64,000 nucleotides of DNA from NCBI GenBank assembly GCA_023957275.1, contig JAMLHF010000014.1:1-64000 (forward strand). The letters are read 5' to 3'. Below are positions 54,245 through 63,348 of this stretch, piece after piece. The notes under the pieces were generated by a model that saw only the letters and a program-made list of their open reading frames with translations, did no database searches and was not told the DNA's origin. This stretch comes from Lentimicrobium sp. GTDB lineage: Bacteria; Bacteroidota; Bacteroidia; Bacteroidales; Lentimicrobiaceae. Within the stretch, counting starts at the first letter, position 1, and every line of letters begins with the position of its first letter. Made by a program: the position numbers and the translations under genes.

Positions 54245-55153
54245 TCAGAAATAACCCTCCTTTTTACGGTCTTCCATGGCGGCTTCCGAACGCATATCAT
54301 CGGCCCTGCCACCTCTTTCGGTAACCCTGGTGGCCGCTATTTCATCGATGATCTCTTCTATGGTATTGGCAGTTGAAAGGGTAAGGCCTGTGCATGAGAT
54401 ATCTCCGATGGTCCGGCAACGCACAGTTCTGGTCTCATAGTGCTCATTATCCTTAAGGGTCATAAAGGGAGCTTTGGCCAGCCACACGCCATCCCTGTTG
54501 AATACTTCACGCTGATGGGTGAAATAGATCTCCGGAAGTTCTATTTTCTCCTTCATGATATATTGCCAGACATCCATTTCCGTCCAGTTGCTGATGGGAA
54601 AAACCCTGAAATGCTCGCCCTGGTTTTTACGGCCGTTGAAAATGTTCCACAACTCGGGACGCTGGTTTTTCGGATCCCACTGTCCGAACTCGTCGCGGTG
54701 GGAAAAGAAGCGTTCCTTAGCCCTGGCTTTTTCCTCATCGCGCCGGCCACCGCCCATGGCTGCGTCAAATTTATATTTTTCGATGGTGTCAAGCAGGGTG
54801 GTTGTCTGAAGTATGTTCCGGCTGGCGGTTGCACCCTTTTCTTCAATCACCCGGCCTGTATCAATGCTCTCCTGTACAGATCCTACAATCAGTTGCGCAC
54901 CCAGTTTCTTCACCAGGTTATCGCGGTAAACGATGGTTTCCAGAAAATTATGACCGGTATCGATGTGCAGCAGTGGAAATGGAAGTTTCCCGGGCCAGAA
55001 AGCCTTGACAGCCAGATGGGTCATCACAATGGAATCCTTACCTCCGGAGAACAGCAGGACAGGCCGCTCAAACTGGGCAGCCACTTCCCGGATTACATAG
55101 ATGGACTCATACTCCAGCTCTTCAAGATGGGTGAGTGTAAATTTATGTTTCAT
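54245..55153 (-). CDS. cysD: Sulfate adenylyltransferase small subunit
   Basis: CysD is the catalytic ATP sulfurylase subunit. The 302-residue protein has the PP-loop SGGKDSIVM (residues 36-44), a GGRRDEEKARAKER segment (about 134-147) and the FPISNWTEMDVWQYI block (about 184-198), all typical. It ends in the family's GGRADD...KKEGYF. The start overlaps the cysC stop by four bases and cysN follows after 55 bases. Confidence 0.96.
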   Translation of the reverse strand: MKHKFTLTHLEELEYESIYVIREVAAQFERPVLLFSGGKDSIVMTHLAVKAFWPGKLPFPLLHIDTGHNFLETIVYRDNLVKKLGAQLIVGSVQESIDTGRVIEEKGATASRNILQTTTLLDTIEKYKFDAAMGGGRRDEEKARAKERFFSHRDEFGQWDPKNQRPELWNIFNGRKNQGEHFRVFPISNWTEMDVWQYIMKEKIELPEIYFTHQREVFNRDGVWLAKAPFMTLKDNEHYETRTVRCRTIGDISCTGLTLSTANTIEEIIDEIAATRVTERGGRADDMRSEAAMEDRKKEGYF

Positions 55154-55728
55154 GCTTCAAACTTAATTATTGGAACGATGAACTCAAGGAGCTCGGCAAT
55201 ATTCTGCTCCGGAGCCAAAGATGCTGTGTCAATCCTGTAGTCGGGGCTCAAAGGGATTTCGAAGGGGGCGCTGACCCCGGTGAAATCAAGAATCTCGCCA
55301 CTGCGCGCTTTCCGGTACATGCCCTTTACATCCCGGGCTTCACATACCTCTACGGGCGCATTCACATAGATACTCACCAGATTATCAGATCCGATGATTT
55401 CGCGGGCAAGTTCACGCAGCCTTTCCGTCGGGGTAATAAAAGCGTTAATGGTGATGATACCGCTGTCAACAAAAAGCTTTGAAATTTCGGCAACCCGCCG
55501 GATATTCTCCTCCCTGTCGCGAGCTGAAAAACCAAGATCACTGCAAAGCCCTTTGCGCGTGACATCCCCGTCAAGTAACTTCACATGAAACCCTTCATCA
55601 AGCAAGGCTTTCTCCAGGCCAGAGCCCAACGTAGTCTTGCCCGAGCAGGGCAGGCCGGTCAGCCAGATTACCCTGGCTTTCTGCCCGAGACGCTTTTCCA
55701 TGATCTGCCTGTATCCGGTTTTACCCAT
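55150..55728 (-). CDS. cysC: Adenylylsulfate kinase
   Basis: CysC phosphorylates APS to PAPS. The 192-residue protein has Walker A GLPCSGKTTLG (25-35), LLDGDVTRKGLCSDLGFS (about 55-72) and RSGEILDFTGVSAPFE (about 147-162), the usual APS-kinase landmarks. ATG 55728 gives the best N-terminus, and a promoter box lies 30 bases upstream, although the frame extends to 55800. It leads the operon cysC-cysD-cysN. No reductase gene (cysH, cysI) is in the window, so the PAPS may serve assimilation or sulfation. Confidence 0.95.
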   Translation of the reverse strand: MGKTGYRQIMEKRLGQKARVIWLTGLPCSGKTTLGSGLEKALLDEGFHVKLLDGDVTRKGLCSDLGFSARDREENIRRVAEISKLFVDSGIITINAFITPTERLRELAREIIGSDNLVSIYVNAPVEVCEARDVKGMYRKARSGEILDFTGVSAPFEIPLSPDYRIDTASLAPEQNIAELLEFIVPIIKFEA

Positions 55729-55757
55729 AATCCAATCCTCCTGCAGGATAGTGACTG

Positions 55758-55765
55758 CAAAGCTA
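55758..55765 (-). promoter_or_regulatory. Promoter -7 box for cysCDN
   Basis: The minus strand reads TAGCTTTG, a full match, 30 bases before the cysC ATG. No -33 element at the right distance. Confidence 0.5.
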
Positions 55766-55802
55766 CTACTATTTTTTTGATTGCCAGCCAGCTTGTCCAA
55801 AA

Positions 55803-55832
55803 CAGGAAAAGGCCACCTTTCCAGATGGCCTT
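55803..55832 (-). terminator. Terminator after the tyrosine kinase gene
   Basis: AAGGCCA (55809-55815) pairs with TGGCCTT (55826-55832). On the minus strand the stem runs into TTTTCCTG. It separates the wza-wzc unit from cysCDN. Confidence 0.65.
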
Positions 55833-55855
55833 CAACACTTTAGCATTATAAATCA

Positions 55856-58315
55856 TCAGGACTTCCTGAACATTTTATCAACCAGTCCCTCTTCTTCAGG
55901 TTCCTGATCGTCGGTATAGTATCCATAGCCGTAACCCGATCCGTAGCCGTAGCCATAACCGTAGCCATAACCGTAACCGTAGCCGTAACCATAGGAATTC
56001 TTGTCCATTTTTACATCATTGACCAGGATGGTCATATTCGGGATGTTTCTGGACTCAATATCTGCGATGATTGAACCAAAGACCTTTTTGTTGGTATAAT
56101 TCTGACGGACGACAAATACCTTTACATCGGCATATTTCATCAGCAGGAAAGCATCCGTAACCAGTCCCACCGGCGGGGTATCGATAATGATGAAGTCATA
56201 GATTTCCTTCAGCCCGTCAATAAGTTCATCGTTACGGTCCGATGCAATCAGTTCGGCAGGATTTGGCGGTACCGGTCCGGCCATCACGATATCCAGATTA
56301 TCGAGCGGCGATTTCTGGATAATGCCCTGCAAGTCGCTCCGGTTGATAAGAAATGAACTGATCCCTTCAGTGTTCGACAACCCGAAATCCTGATATATCT
56401 TGGGTTTACGCAGGTCGTATCCCATCAGCAGGGTTTTCTTTCCGTACAGGGCAAAAATAGAAGCCAGATTGATCGCGGTAAAGGTTTTACCTTCACTTAC
56501 CATGGTCGAAGTGATCAGAATTACCTGCTTCTCCTTATTCTGCGCATAATAGCTGAGGTTGGTCCTGATTGACCTGAACGACTCAGAGATGGAAGACTTC
56601 GGATACTCAGCCACTACAATCTGACTATCTTTGCTGTTGTGGATTACATGCCCGATCATGGGGAGGGAAGTCAGGCTCTCAAGGTCTTTTTTATCTATCA
56701 GTTTATCGTTGAAATAATCCTTGCCAAGAACATAAATGACCGGGAAAACCAGACCAAGTAAAAACGCGATGGTGTAATTGAGCGTTTTCTTCGGGAAAAC
56801 AGGCTGCAACTGATCCACGGTTGCCTCATCAATAACCTCATTATCAGGCATATTCGAAGCTCTGGTAATCTGGGCTTCCGACCGCTTCTCGAGCAGGAAG
56901 GTATATATGGCATCGTTGAGTTTGAATTTACGTTCAATGCCAAACAATGCCCTTTGTGTGCTGGGAAGGCGGTTGATGCGTGATGACAGTTGATTGATCC
57001 GGTTGTTGATATCCCTGATGGCAATATTGGAGGTATTCACAATATTCTTGATATTCTCTTCAAGGGTTCTCTTATTTACCCTGATGCGGTCGTCGAATGA
57101 GGCGATGATAGGATTCTTCTCACGGGCAGTCAGCAGGGCTTCCCCCCTTTCAGCATACAAACGGGTGAGTTCATTGATCAAGGTGGCTAATACCGGATCG
57201 TCAATACCCATTGAGGATGGAACAGTGAGACCGTCAATATTATCTTCATTATTCCTGAGGTAATTCTGCAAATACAGATAGTATTCATTTTTAACAATCA
57301 ATTCTGCCTTTCTTTCCTCGAGGTCACGCATCATGGTAAATACCTGCTGCGACTGAAAATCAAGGTTCATCACCTCGTTGGTGGTCCTGAACTGCTGCAG
57401 GTTCATTTCGGCCATCTGCAATGAGTCAGAGATCCCCAGTAACTGATCATCGATAAAATTGATGGTATTGGTAGCTATCTGGTTCTTTTTTTCAAGACTC
57501 CGCTGAAGGTATGTTGTAGTAAGCATATTCAGAAAATCGGCAGCCTTATGCATATTGTTGCTCCTCAATGAAATTTCGACAATAGAGGCCTCCCGGTTTA
57601 TTGGCTCAATGGTGTAACCCATAAACTGCCTGGCAAGGTCTTCAGTTTTGTTGAAAACGAAGAACATGTTCTTCCCCATATGCTCTTTGGGAACATAGTT
57701 TGGATTGAGTACAACCTTGAAGTTATGGTAACGTCCCTTGATCTCCTGACCAAAGCCGAACGTACCACTGATGGTTACCTGTTTGCTGATGTCCTCCAGT
57801 TGCTGGTTCTTTGCAAAACTGTAGAGAAAAGCCGCTTCACCTTCGGTAGAGAGGGAGAACTGATTTTCAGGCAATATTTTAAGGTTAAACCTGAGTCCGG
57901 CAGGCTGGGGAAAGGCCGTATCGAAAACAACGGTAAAGGGGGATTGGGTGTAAAGTTCGCGCGTAATAAAATTATCTTCCATGTAATAGGACACCCGGAA
58001 ATCCAATGCTCGAATTGCCCTGTTAACCAATGACCTGCTCTTCAGCACACCTATCTCATTTTCGAGATTCTGGTTACTTTTCAGATTCCCCAGGCCCAGC
58101 AGCGCCTGAGGGTCAAAACCCGTTTTATCATCTTTTACCATCACTGTGGTGCTCACTTTATACACAGGTTCGGTGTATTTATTGAACAGAAAAGCGATGA
58201 TCATCGCGATAAAGATGGTGATGATGAAAAAATACCAGTAGCGGTAAAATTTGAAGAATAATTGTTTGAAATCAATCGATTCTTCCTGGTTCATTTCTTT
58301 AATATAATTCTCCAC
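55856..58315 (-). CDS. Wzc-like polysaccharide co-polymerase and BY-type tyrosine kinase
   Basis: The protein controls capsule or exopolysaccharide assembly with the Wza-like gene just upstream. The 819 residues include a Wzz domain with helix 1 (about 31-52), a large extracytoplasmic coiled-coil part, helix 2 (about 510-530) and a cytoplasmic kinase domain. Walker A reads TMVSEGKTFTAINLA (about 601-615), Walker A' LLMGYDLRKP (Gly replaces the first Asp, as I recall is common in Bacteroidota) and Walker B FIIIDTPPVG. The C-terminus has nine uninterrupted Tyr-Gly pairs and more after an SG, the Tyr cluster for autophosphorylation. A charged tail follows. Confidence 0.94.
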   Translation of the reverse strand: MENYIKEMNQEESIDFKQLFFKFYRYWYFFIITIFIAMIIAFLFNKYTEPVYKVSTTVMVKDDKTGFDPQALLGLGNLKSNQNLENEIGVLKSRSLVNRAIRALDFRVSYYMEDNFITRELYTQSPFTVVFDTAFPQPAGLRFNLKILPENQFSLSTEGEAAFLYSFAKNQQLEDISKQVTISGTFGFGQEIKGRYHNFKVVLNPNYVPKEHMGKNMFFVFNKTEDLARQFMGYTIEPINREASIVEISLRSNNMHKAADFLNMLTTTYLQRSLEKKNQIATNTINFIDDQLLGISDSLQMAEMNLQQFRTTNEVMNLDFQSQQVFTMMRDLEERKAELIVKNEYYLYLQNYLRNNEDNIDGLTVPSSMGIDDPVLATLINELTRLYAERGEALLTAREKNPIIASFDDRIRVNKRTLEENIKNIVNTSNIAIRDINNRINQLSSRINRLPSTQRALFGIERKFKLNDAIYTFLLEKRSEAQITRASNMPDNEVIDEATVDQLQPVFPKKTLNYTIAFLLGLVFPVIYVLGKDYFNDKLIDKKDLESLTSLPMIGHVIHNSKDSQIVVAEYPKSSISESFRSIRTNLSYYAQNKEKQVILITSTMVSEGKTFTAINLASIFALYGKKTLLMGYDLRKPKIYQDFGLSNTEGISSFLINRSDLQGIIQKSPLDNLDIVMAGPVPPNPAELIASDRNDELIDGLKEIYDFIIIDTPPVGLVTDAFLLMKYADVKVFVVRQNYTNKKVFGSIIADIESRNIPNMTILVNDVKMDKNSYGYGYGYGYGYGYGYGYGSGYGYGYYTDDQEPEEEGLVDKMFRKS
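55916..55993 (-). repeat. Hexanucleotide repeat encoding Tyr-Gly
   Basis: Within the kinase gene, units of TAyGGn repeat 9 times in a row, then TCGGGT and two more units. Third positions vary (TAT/TAC, GGT/GGC/GGA), so it is not a pure microsatellite. Confidence 0.85.
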
Positions 58316-58324
58316 GACGATATC

Positions 58325-59092
58325 TTATTTTAAAAAGTTCAGGATAAGCAATGTTGTTGAAATGGTTGAAAACAGAATTGCATAGGGGAATGCTTCAAAA
58401 GTGAAATTCTTGTTGTTCATTGGTTCCACGTATACAATATCATCCGGCTGGAGAAAATAGGCATCCGAAGTTAAGATGTCGGATTTAAGCAGGTTGATGG
58501 TATGAATGCTTGAACCATCTTTCGTTTTCCGGATCACGGAGACTTTTTTTCTGTTGGCAAAATTTGTGAGGTCACCACCCATACTAAGGGCCTGGAAAAC
58601 ATTGATACTGTTCTGATAAACCTGGTAGGTTCCCGGTCTGACCACTTCTCCAAGCAGGCTGATTTTGAAATTCACCAGTTTAACCGTTACTGTTGTGAAC
58701 TGAAAATATTCATCTACCACTCTCTGAAGCTTATCCCTTACATCATTTACGGTCAGCCCTTTTACCAATACCTTTCCTACTACCGGAAAATTAACATACC
58801 CCGAATCATTCACCAGGTAACTGTTCAGATAAACCCCGGCCTCCGTTGACATCTGGTATCCCATTGTCTGGTTTGCAAGGAAAGGATTGCTTGTCTTGGT
58901 GTCCAGGCTTTTTACATCAATGTAAAGGTTGTCACCTGGCTGCACCCTGTAATCGGTAGTATGACTGTTTGGGAATTCCGTTTTATCACCCTTACTGTAA
59001 TTTTCAGCATCCTGCAGATATTTAACTTTTTTCAGGGAAACACAGGAAGTTGCCATAAGGGCGATAAACACAAAGAATAAAATACGTTTCAT
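58325..59092 (-). CDS. Wza-like polysaccharide export lipoprotein
   Basis: An outer-membrane-associated exporter for capsule or exopolysaccharide. The 255-residue protein has a lipoprotein signal with Cys17 (LMATSCVSL), the Poly_export domain (about 47-140; DYRVQPGDNLYIDVKSLD) and a SLBB domain (about 146-200; ISLLGEVVRPGTYQVYQN). A hydrophobic C-terminal helix (about 232-253) probably spans the outer membrane. The gene comes nine bases before the Wzc-like gene, so they form one unit. Confidence 0.93.
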   Translation of the reverse strand: MKRILFFVFIALMATSCVSLKKVKYLQDAENYSKGDKTEFPNSHTTDYRVQPGDNLYIDVKSLDTKTSNPFLANQTMGYQMSTEAGVYLNSYLVNDSGYVNFPVVGKVLVKGLTVNDVRDKLQRVVDEYFQFTTVTVKLVNFKISLLGEVVRPGTYQVYQNSINVFQALSMGGDLTNFANRKKVSVIRKTKDGSSIHTINLLKSDILTSDAYFLQPDDIVYVEPMNNKNFTFEAFPYAILFSTISTTLLILNFLK

Positions 59093-59385
59093 ATGCCGGG
59101 ATTTGAAAAATTAAATACAGGTTTGTGTTATGTTAATTGATTTTTGGCACTAAAGTAACATGAGAACAAAGTTAAAATGTTAATCAGATGCCGGATTAAA
59201 CAACGCAATGTTAACACGATTTTTTTTAAATAGTTTCCTGACACTGCATTTTCGATCCTTTATATGTTGATAATAAAGTAAAAGTAATGAATGAAATATT
59301 GCTTTCCCCTTACCTTACCGGTAGTACAAAGATAAGTTTTCCTTTCATTTTCCGTCTCCATTCATCTGTTGAAAGTTTGTAAAAT
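59093..59385. other. Intergenic region between miaB and the wza-like gene
   Basis: 293 AT-rich bases with no ORF of note. On the minus strand TAACTTTG at 59167-59174 is a full -7 match, about 75 bases before the wza-like ATG. I see no hairpin terminator for miaB. Confidence 0.5.
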
Positions 59386-60705
59386 CTAAATGACCTCTCC
59401 CTTAAGCGTGGCCGGAGTACAGGCATTTACCTTTACATTAATGTAATCTCCCGGTTTATAATCCTTTTTCGGAAAAACAACCACCTTATTCTGGCTGTTT
59501 CTTCCGGAAAGCTCTTTCCCTGACTTTCTTGAAACGCTTTCGGCCAGCACCTCAAATGTTTTTCCGATATCGGCATGGTTGCTCCGGAAAGAGAGTTCCT
59601 GCTGAAGATTGATAATTTCCTGAAGGCGGACACTCTTCACCTCTTCAGGAACATCATCCTTATATTTTTTATGAGCAAGGGTATCGGGCCTTTCAGAATA
59701 CTTAAACATAAAAGCGTAGTCATAGGCTACCCAATTCATCATATCCAGTGTATCCCGGTGATCCTGATCCGTTTCGCTGCAGAAACCGGTGATGATATCC
59801 GTTGAAATGGCGCAGCCCGGCAGGATTTTTCTGATGGCTTCAATCCGCTGACGATACCAGCTGCTGTCGTACTTCCGGTTCATCAGTTTAAGGATGCGGT
59901 CGCTGCCCGACTGAACCGGCAGATGTATTGACCTGCAGATATTCGGGTAAGCTGCCATGGTATGCAACAACTCATCGGTCAGGTCTTTGGGGTGAGAAGT
60001 TGCAAAGCGGACCCGAAGCAGAGGGTTCACCATTGCAACACGTTCCAGCAGCTTTGAAAAACCGGTTCCGTCATCCCATTTATATGAGTTGACATTCTGC
60101 CCGAGCAGGGTTACTTCGCGGTAGCCTTCGCTGAATAATTCTCCGGCCTCCTTTACAATGGTCAGAGGATCCCGGCTGCGCTCCCGGCCACGGGTGTATG
60201 GAACTACACAATAGGAACAGAAGTTTTCGCAACCCCGCATAATGGAAATAAAAGCCGATACCCCGTTGCTGTCGAGCCTGACGGGATTGATATCCGCATA
60301 GGTTTCGTCGGCCGAAAGAATGACATTGATCGCTTTCTGGCCGCCTTCGGCCACATTGAGCAAACGCGGCAGATCGCGGTAAGCATCCGGGCCAACAATC
60401 ACATCCACCATTTTCTCCTCACTGATCAGCTGCTCTTTCAACCTCTCAGCCATACACCCCAGCACGCCGATTATCAGTCCGGGTTTCTGCTTTTTATACC
60501 GCTTAAACTCCTGCAGGCGGGCCCTTACGCGCTTTTCTGCATTATCCCTGATTGAACAGGTATTCACAAAAATCAGGTCGGCCTCGGAAATGTTACCGGT
60601 AGTTTCAAAATTGTGATCGGTCATGATGGAACCCACGATCTGAGTGTCAGAAAAATTCATCTGACAACCATAGGTCTCTATATAAAGTTTGCGTTTCTGA
60701 TCCAC
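59386..60705 (-). CDS. miaB: tRNA-2-methylthio-N6-dimethylallyladenosine synthase MiaB
   Basis: MiaB adds a methylthio group to i6A37 of tRNAs using radical SAM chemistry. The 439-residue protein has the UPF0004 domain with [15 protein letters not shown] (Cys14) and two further cluster Cys (about 50 and 84), the radical-SAM motif [21 protein letters not shown] (written from about residue 156) and a C-terminal TRAM domain (about 376-438). A TAnnTTTG box (minus strand, 60752-60759) lies about 47 bases upstream. It is divergent from topA. Confidence 0.96.
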   Translation of the reverse strand: MDQKRKLYIETYGCQMNFSDTQIVGSIMTDHNFETTGNISEADLIFVNTCSIRDNAEKRVRARLQEFKRYKKQKPGLIIGVLGCMAERLKEQLISEEKMVDVIVGPDAYRDLPRLLNVAEGGQKAINVILSADETYADINPVRLDSNGVSAFISIMRGCENFCSYCVVPYTRGRERSRDPLTIVKEAGELFSEGYREVTLLGQNVNSYKWDDGTGFSKLLERVAMVNPLLRVRFATSHPKDLTDELLHTMAAYPNICRSIHLPVQSGSDRILKLMNRKYDSSWYRQRIEAIRKILPGCAISTDIITGFCSETDQDHRDTLDMMNWVAYDYAFMFKYSERPDTLAHKKYKDDVPEEVKSVRLQEIINLQQELSFRSNHADIGKTFEVLAESVSRKSGKELSGRNSQNKVVVFPKKDYKPGDYINVKVNACTPATLKGEVI

Positions 60706-60751
60706 AATAAAATCTTAATGAAAACGGGTGGTACATCACCGTACCGGGCCG

Positions 60752-60759
60752 CAAAAATA
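60752..60759 (-). promoter_or_regulatory. Possible promoter -7 box for miaB
   Basis: The minus strand reads TATTTTTG, a full match, 47 bases before the miaB ATG. No clear -33 element. Confidence 0.45.
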
Positions 60760-60889
60760 CACAATATTTGAACAGCCTCATTTTTACCCTGTTATAAATT
60801 AATCTTAATGTTCTAAAAGTGTGGTATCTTTTTATTCCGTTACTTTGTGCCCGTTTTAAAACATTGATTATTAATCAGCATTTGTCAAT

Positions 60890-63220
60890 ATGATCAAAAA
60901 CCTGGTGATCGTAGAGTCCCCTGCAAAAGCAAAAACCATTGAAGGCTTCCTTGGAAAGGATTTCATTGTTAAGTCAAGTTTCGGCCATGTGCGCGACCTT
61001 TCAAAGAAGCAGCTCGGAGTAGACATTGAACATGATTTTAAGCCCAAATACGAAGTTTCCGGTGACAAGGTAAAACTTGTGAAGGAGTTGAAAAAGCTGG
61101 CTTCCGAAGCCGAGGTTGTCTGGCTTGCTTCCGATGAAGACCGTGAAGGGGAAGCCATTTCGTGGCACCTTACCGAAGCGCTCGGGCTGGATAAATCGAA
61201 AACCAGGCGGATTGTGTTTCATGAAATCACAAAAAATGCCATCACCGAAGCCATACAAAATCCACGGGGCATCGATAAAAACCTGGTTGATGCTCAGCAG
61301 GCGCGCCGGGTGCTCGACCGACTTGTAGGTTTTGAAATCTCACCGGTACTCTGGAGAAAAGTAAAACCTGCGCTTTCGGCCGGAAGGGTCCAGTCGGTAG
61401 CGGTCAGACTGATTGTGGAGAGGGAGGAAGAGATCAAATCATTCAAGAGTTCATACAACTTCAGGGTTACTGCCATATTTATCCTCCCGGGCGAAGAAGG
61501 TCAGCCGAAAATTGCTGCCGAACTCAGCCGCCGTTTTCCCGAGAAACCTGAAGCCCTGCAATTTCTCAACACCTGCGTGGGGGCAACCTATCAGGTATCC
61601 GATACCGAAACCCGCCCTGCGAAAAAATCGCCCGCCCCGCCATTTACCACCTCCACCCTGCAGCAGGAAGCCAGCCGCAAACTGGGCTTTTCCGTTGCTA
61701 AAACCATGATGGTGGCACAGCAGCTTTATGAAGCCGGGAAAATCACCTATATGCGTACCGACTCCGTTAACCTGTCGTCGCTCGCCATCAATATGGCCAA
61801 AGAGGAAATCACTTCGCTTTACGGTGAAAATTATGTAAAAACCCGTCAGTACGCCACCAAATCGAAAGGCGCACAGGAGGCCCACGAAGCCATCAGGCCC
61901 ACTTATATGAATCACCGTGAAGTTCCGGGCGATGCATCTCAGAAAAAACTCTACGACCTGATCTGGAAGCGCACCATTGCTTCACAAATGAGTGATGCCG
62001 AACTGGAGCGCACTACGGTTACGATCAGCATTTCAAAATCACCTGAGAAATTTGTCGCAAAGGGTGAGGTCATCAAATTTGACGGGTTCCTGAAGGTATA
62101 CCTCGAATCGACAGATGACGAGAACAATGACACGGATGAAGGCATGCTGCCTCCGCTGAAAACAGGACAGCAACTCAATCTGGTTGAAATGCTGGCCACG
62201 CAGAAATTTTCGCAGCAACCGCCCCGGTACACCGAAGCAAGCCTGGTGAAAAAGCTGGAAGAGCTGGGTATTGGCAGACCGTCGACCTATGCCCCGACCA
62301 TCTCAACCATTCAGAAAAGAGAATATGTGGTTAAGGAGGACAGACCCGGAATTCAACGCAGCTTTGACCTGCTGAAACTGAAAAATGAAAAAATCACCGA
62401 AACGGTTAAGACTGAAACCTCCGGACAGGAAAAGAATAAACTTTTCCCTACCGATATAGGATCGCTGGTGACCTCTTTTCTGGTACAGAATTTTGAAAAT
62501 ATCCTCGATTACAACTTCACGGCCAGCGTGGAAAAAGAATTTGACGAAATCGCGCAGGGACAGAAAGTGTGGAACCAGATGATCCGGGAGTTTTATTATC
62601 CTTTTGCCAAACAGGTAAAAGAAACGCTCGAGAAGTCTGAGAAAGTAAAAGGAGAGCGCTTGCTCGGAGCCGACCCTGAATCAGGAAAAAATGTTTATGT
62701 GAAAATCGGCCGGTTCGGCCCAATGGTGCAGATCGGCGAATCGGAGGACACTGAAAAGCCGCGCTTTGCCAGCCTGAAAAAGGGACAAAGCATAGAATCG
62801 CTCACCCTGCAGGAAGCCATGAAACTGTTTGATTTCCCGCGAACCATCGGTGAATACGAAGATGCTGATATAACAGTAGCCATCGGGCGTTTCGGACCCT
62901 ACGTGAAACATAAATCAGCTTTCTACTCACTGGCAAAGACTGACGACCCTGCTTCCATTGATGCCGAACGTGCAGTTGAACTGATAGAAGAAAAGCGCAG
63001 AAAAGAAAAGGAGCGTATGATCCGGGTTTTCGAAGAAGATCCTGAAGTACAGGTCCTTAACGGACGTTACGGCCCTTACATCTCCATTGGTAAATCAAAT
63101 TACCGTATCCCTAAAGGCACCGATCCCGCTTCTCTTACCCTGGAACAGTGCAGGGAAATTGCCGCGAAATCGGATGCCGCCCCGAAATCCCCCGGAAAAG
63201 GGAAGTTCAGGAAAAAGTAG
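60890..63220 (+). CDS. topA: DNA topoisomerase I
   Basis: TopA relaxes negative supercoils. The 776-residue protein has an N-terminal TOPRIM domain (LVIVESPAKAKTIEGFLG, residues 4-21; LASDEDREGEAISWHL near 79-94), the catalytic Tyr287 in ITYMRTDSVNLS and GRPSTYAPTISTIQKREYV near 460-478. The C-terminal part has basic repeats (GRFGPMVQIG, GRFGPYVKH, GRYGPYISIG) instead of Cys4 zinc ribbons. It ends in a basic SPGKGKFRKK tail. The ATG follows a weak TTACTTTG box by about 42 bases. Confidence 0.97.
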   Translation: MIKNLVIVESPAKAKTIEGFLGKDFIVKSSFGHVRDLSKKQLGVDIEHDFKPKYEVSGDKVKLVKELKKLASEAEVVWLASDEDREGEAISWHLTEALGLDKSKTRRIVFHEITKNAITEAIQNPRGIDKNLVDAQQARRVLDRLVGFEISPVLWRKVKPALSAGRVQSVAVRLIVEREEEIKSFKSSYNFRVTAIFILPGEEGQPKIAAELSRRFPEKPEALQFLNTCVGATYQVSDTETRPAKKSPAPPFTTSTLQQEASRKLGFSVAKTMMVAQQLYEAGKITYMRTDSVNLSSLAINMAKEEITSLYGENYVKTRQYATKSKGAQEAHEAIRPTYMNHREVPGDASQKKLYDLIWKRTIASQMSDAELERTTVTISISKSPEKFVAKGEVIKFDGFLKVYLESTDDENNDTDEGMLPPLKTGQQLNLVEMLATQKFSQQPPRYTEASLVKKLEELGIGRPSTYAPTISTIQKREYVVKEDRPGIQRSFDLLKLKNEKITETVKTETSGQEKNKLFPTDIGSLVTSFLVQNFENILDYNFTASVEKEFDEIAQGQKVWNQMIREFYYPFAKQVKETLEKSEKVKGERLLGADPESGKNVYVKIGRFGPMVQIGESEDTEKPRFASLKKGQSIESLTLQEAMKLFDFPRTIGEYEDADITVAIGRFGPYVKHKSAFYSLAKTDDPASIDAERAVELIEEKRRKEKERMIRVFEEDPEVQVLNGRYGPYISIGKSNYRIPKGTDPASLTLEQCREIAAKSDAAPKSPGKGKFRKK

Positions 63221-63292
63221 CGCCTGCTCCAGGCCTGACACCCGGAATACCTTATGGTTACAGCGCTTTCAGCCGGCCGAAGGGCAGATTGA

Positions 63293-63324
63293 TTTGCAAA
63301 ATCCGTATAAAATCCATAGGTTTG
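63293..63324 (+). promoter_or_regulatory. Promoter of the arginase-fold gene
   Basis: TTTG at 63293-63296, 20 bases, then TAGGTTTG at 63317-63324: a consensus promoter, 24 bases before the ATG. Confidence 0.75.
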
Positions 63325-63348
63325 GGCTCTTAAAACCTCCTGCAGACT

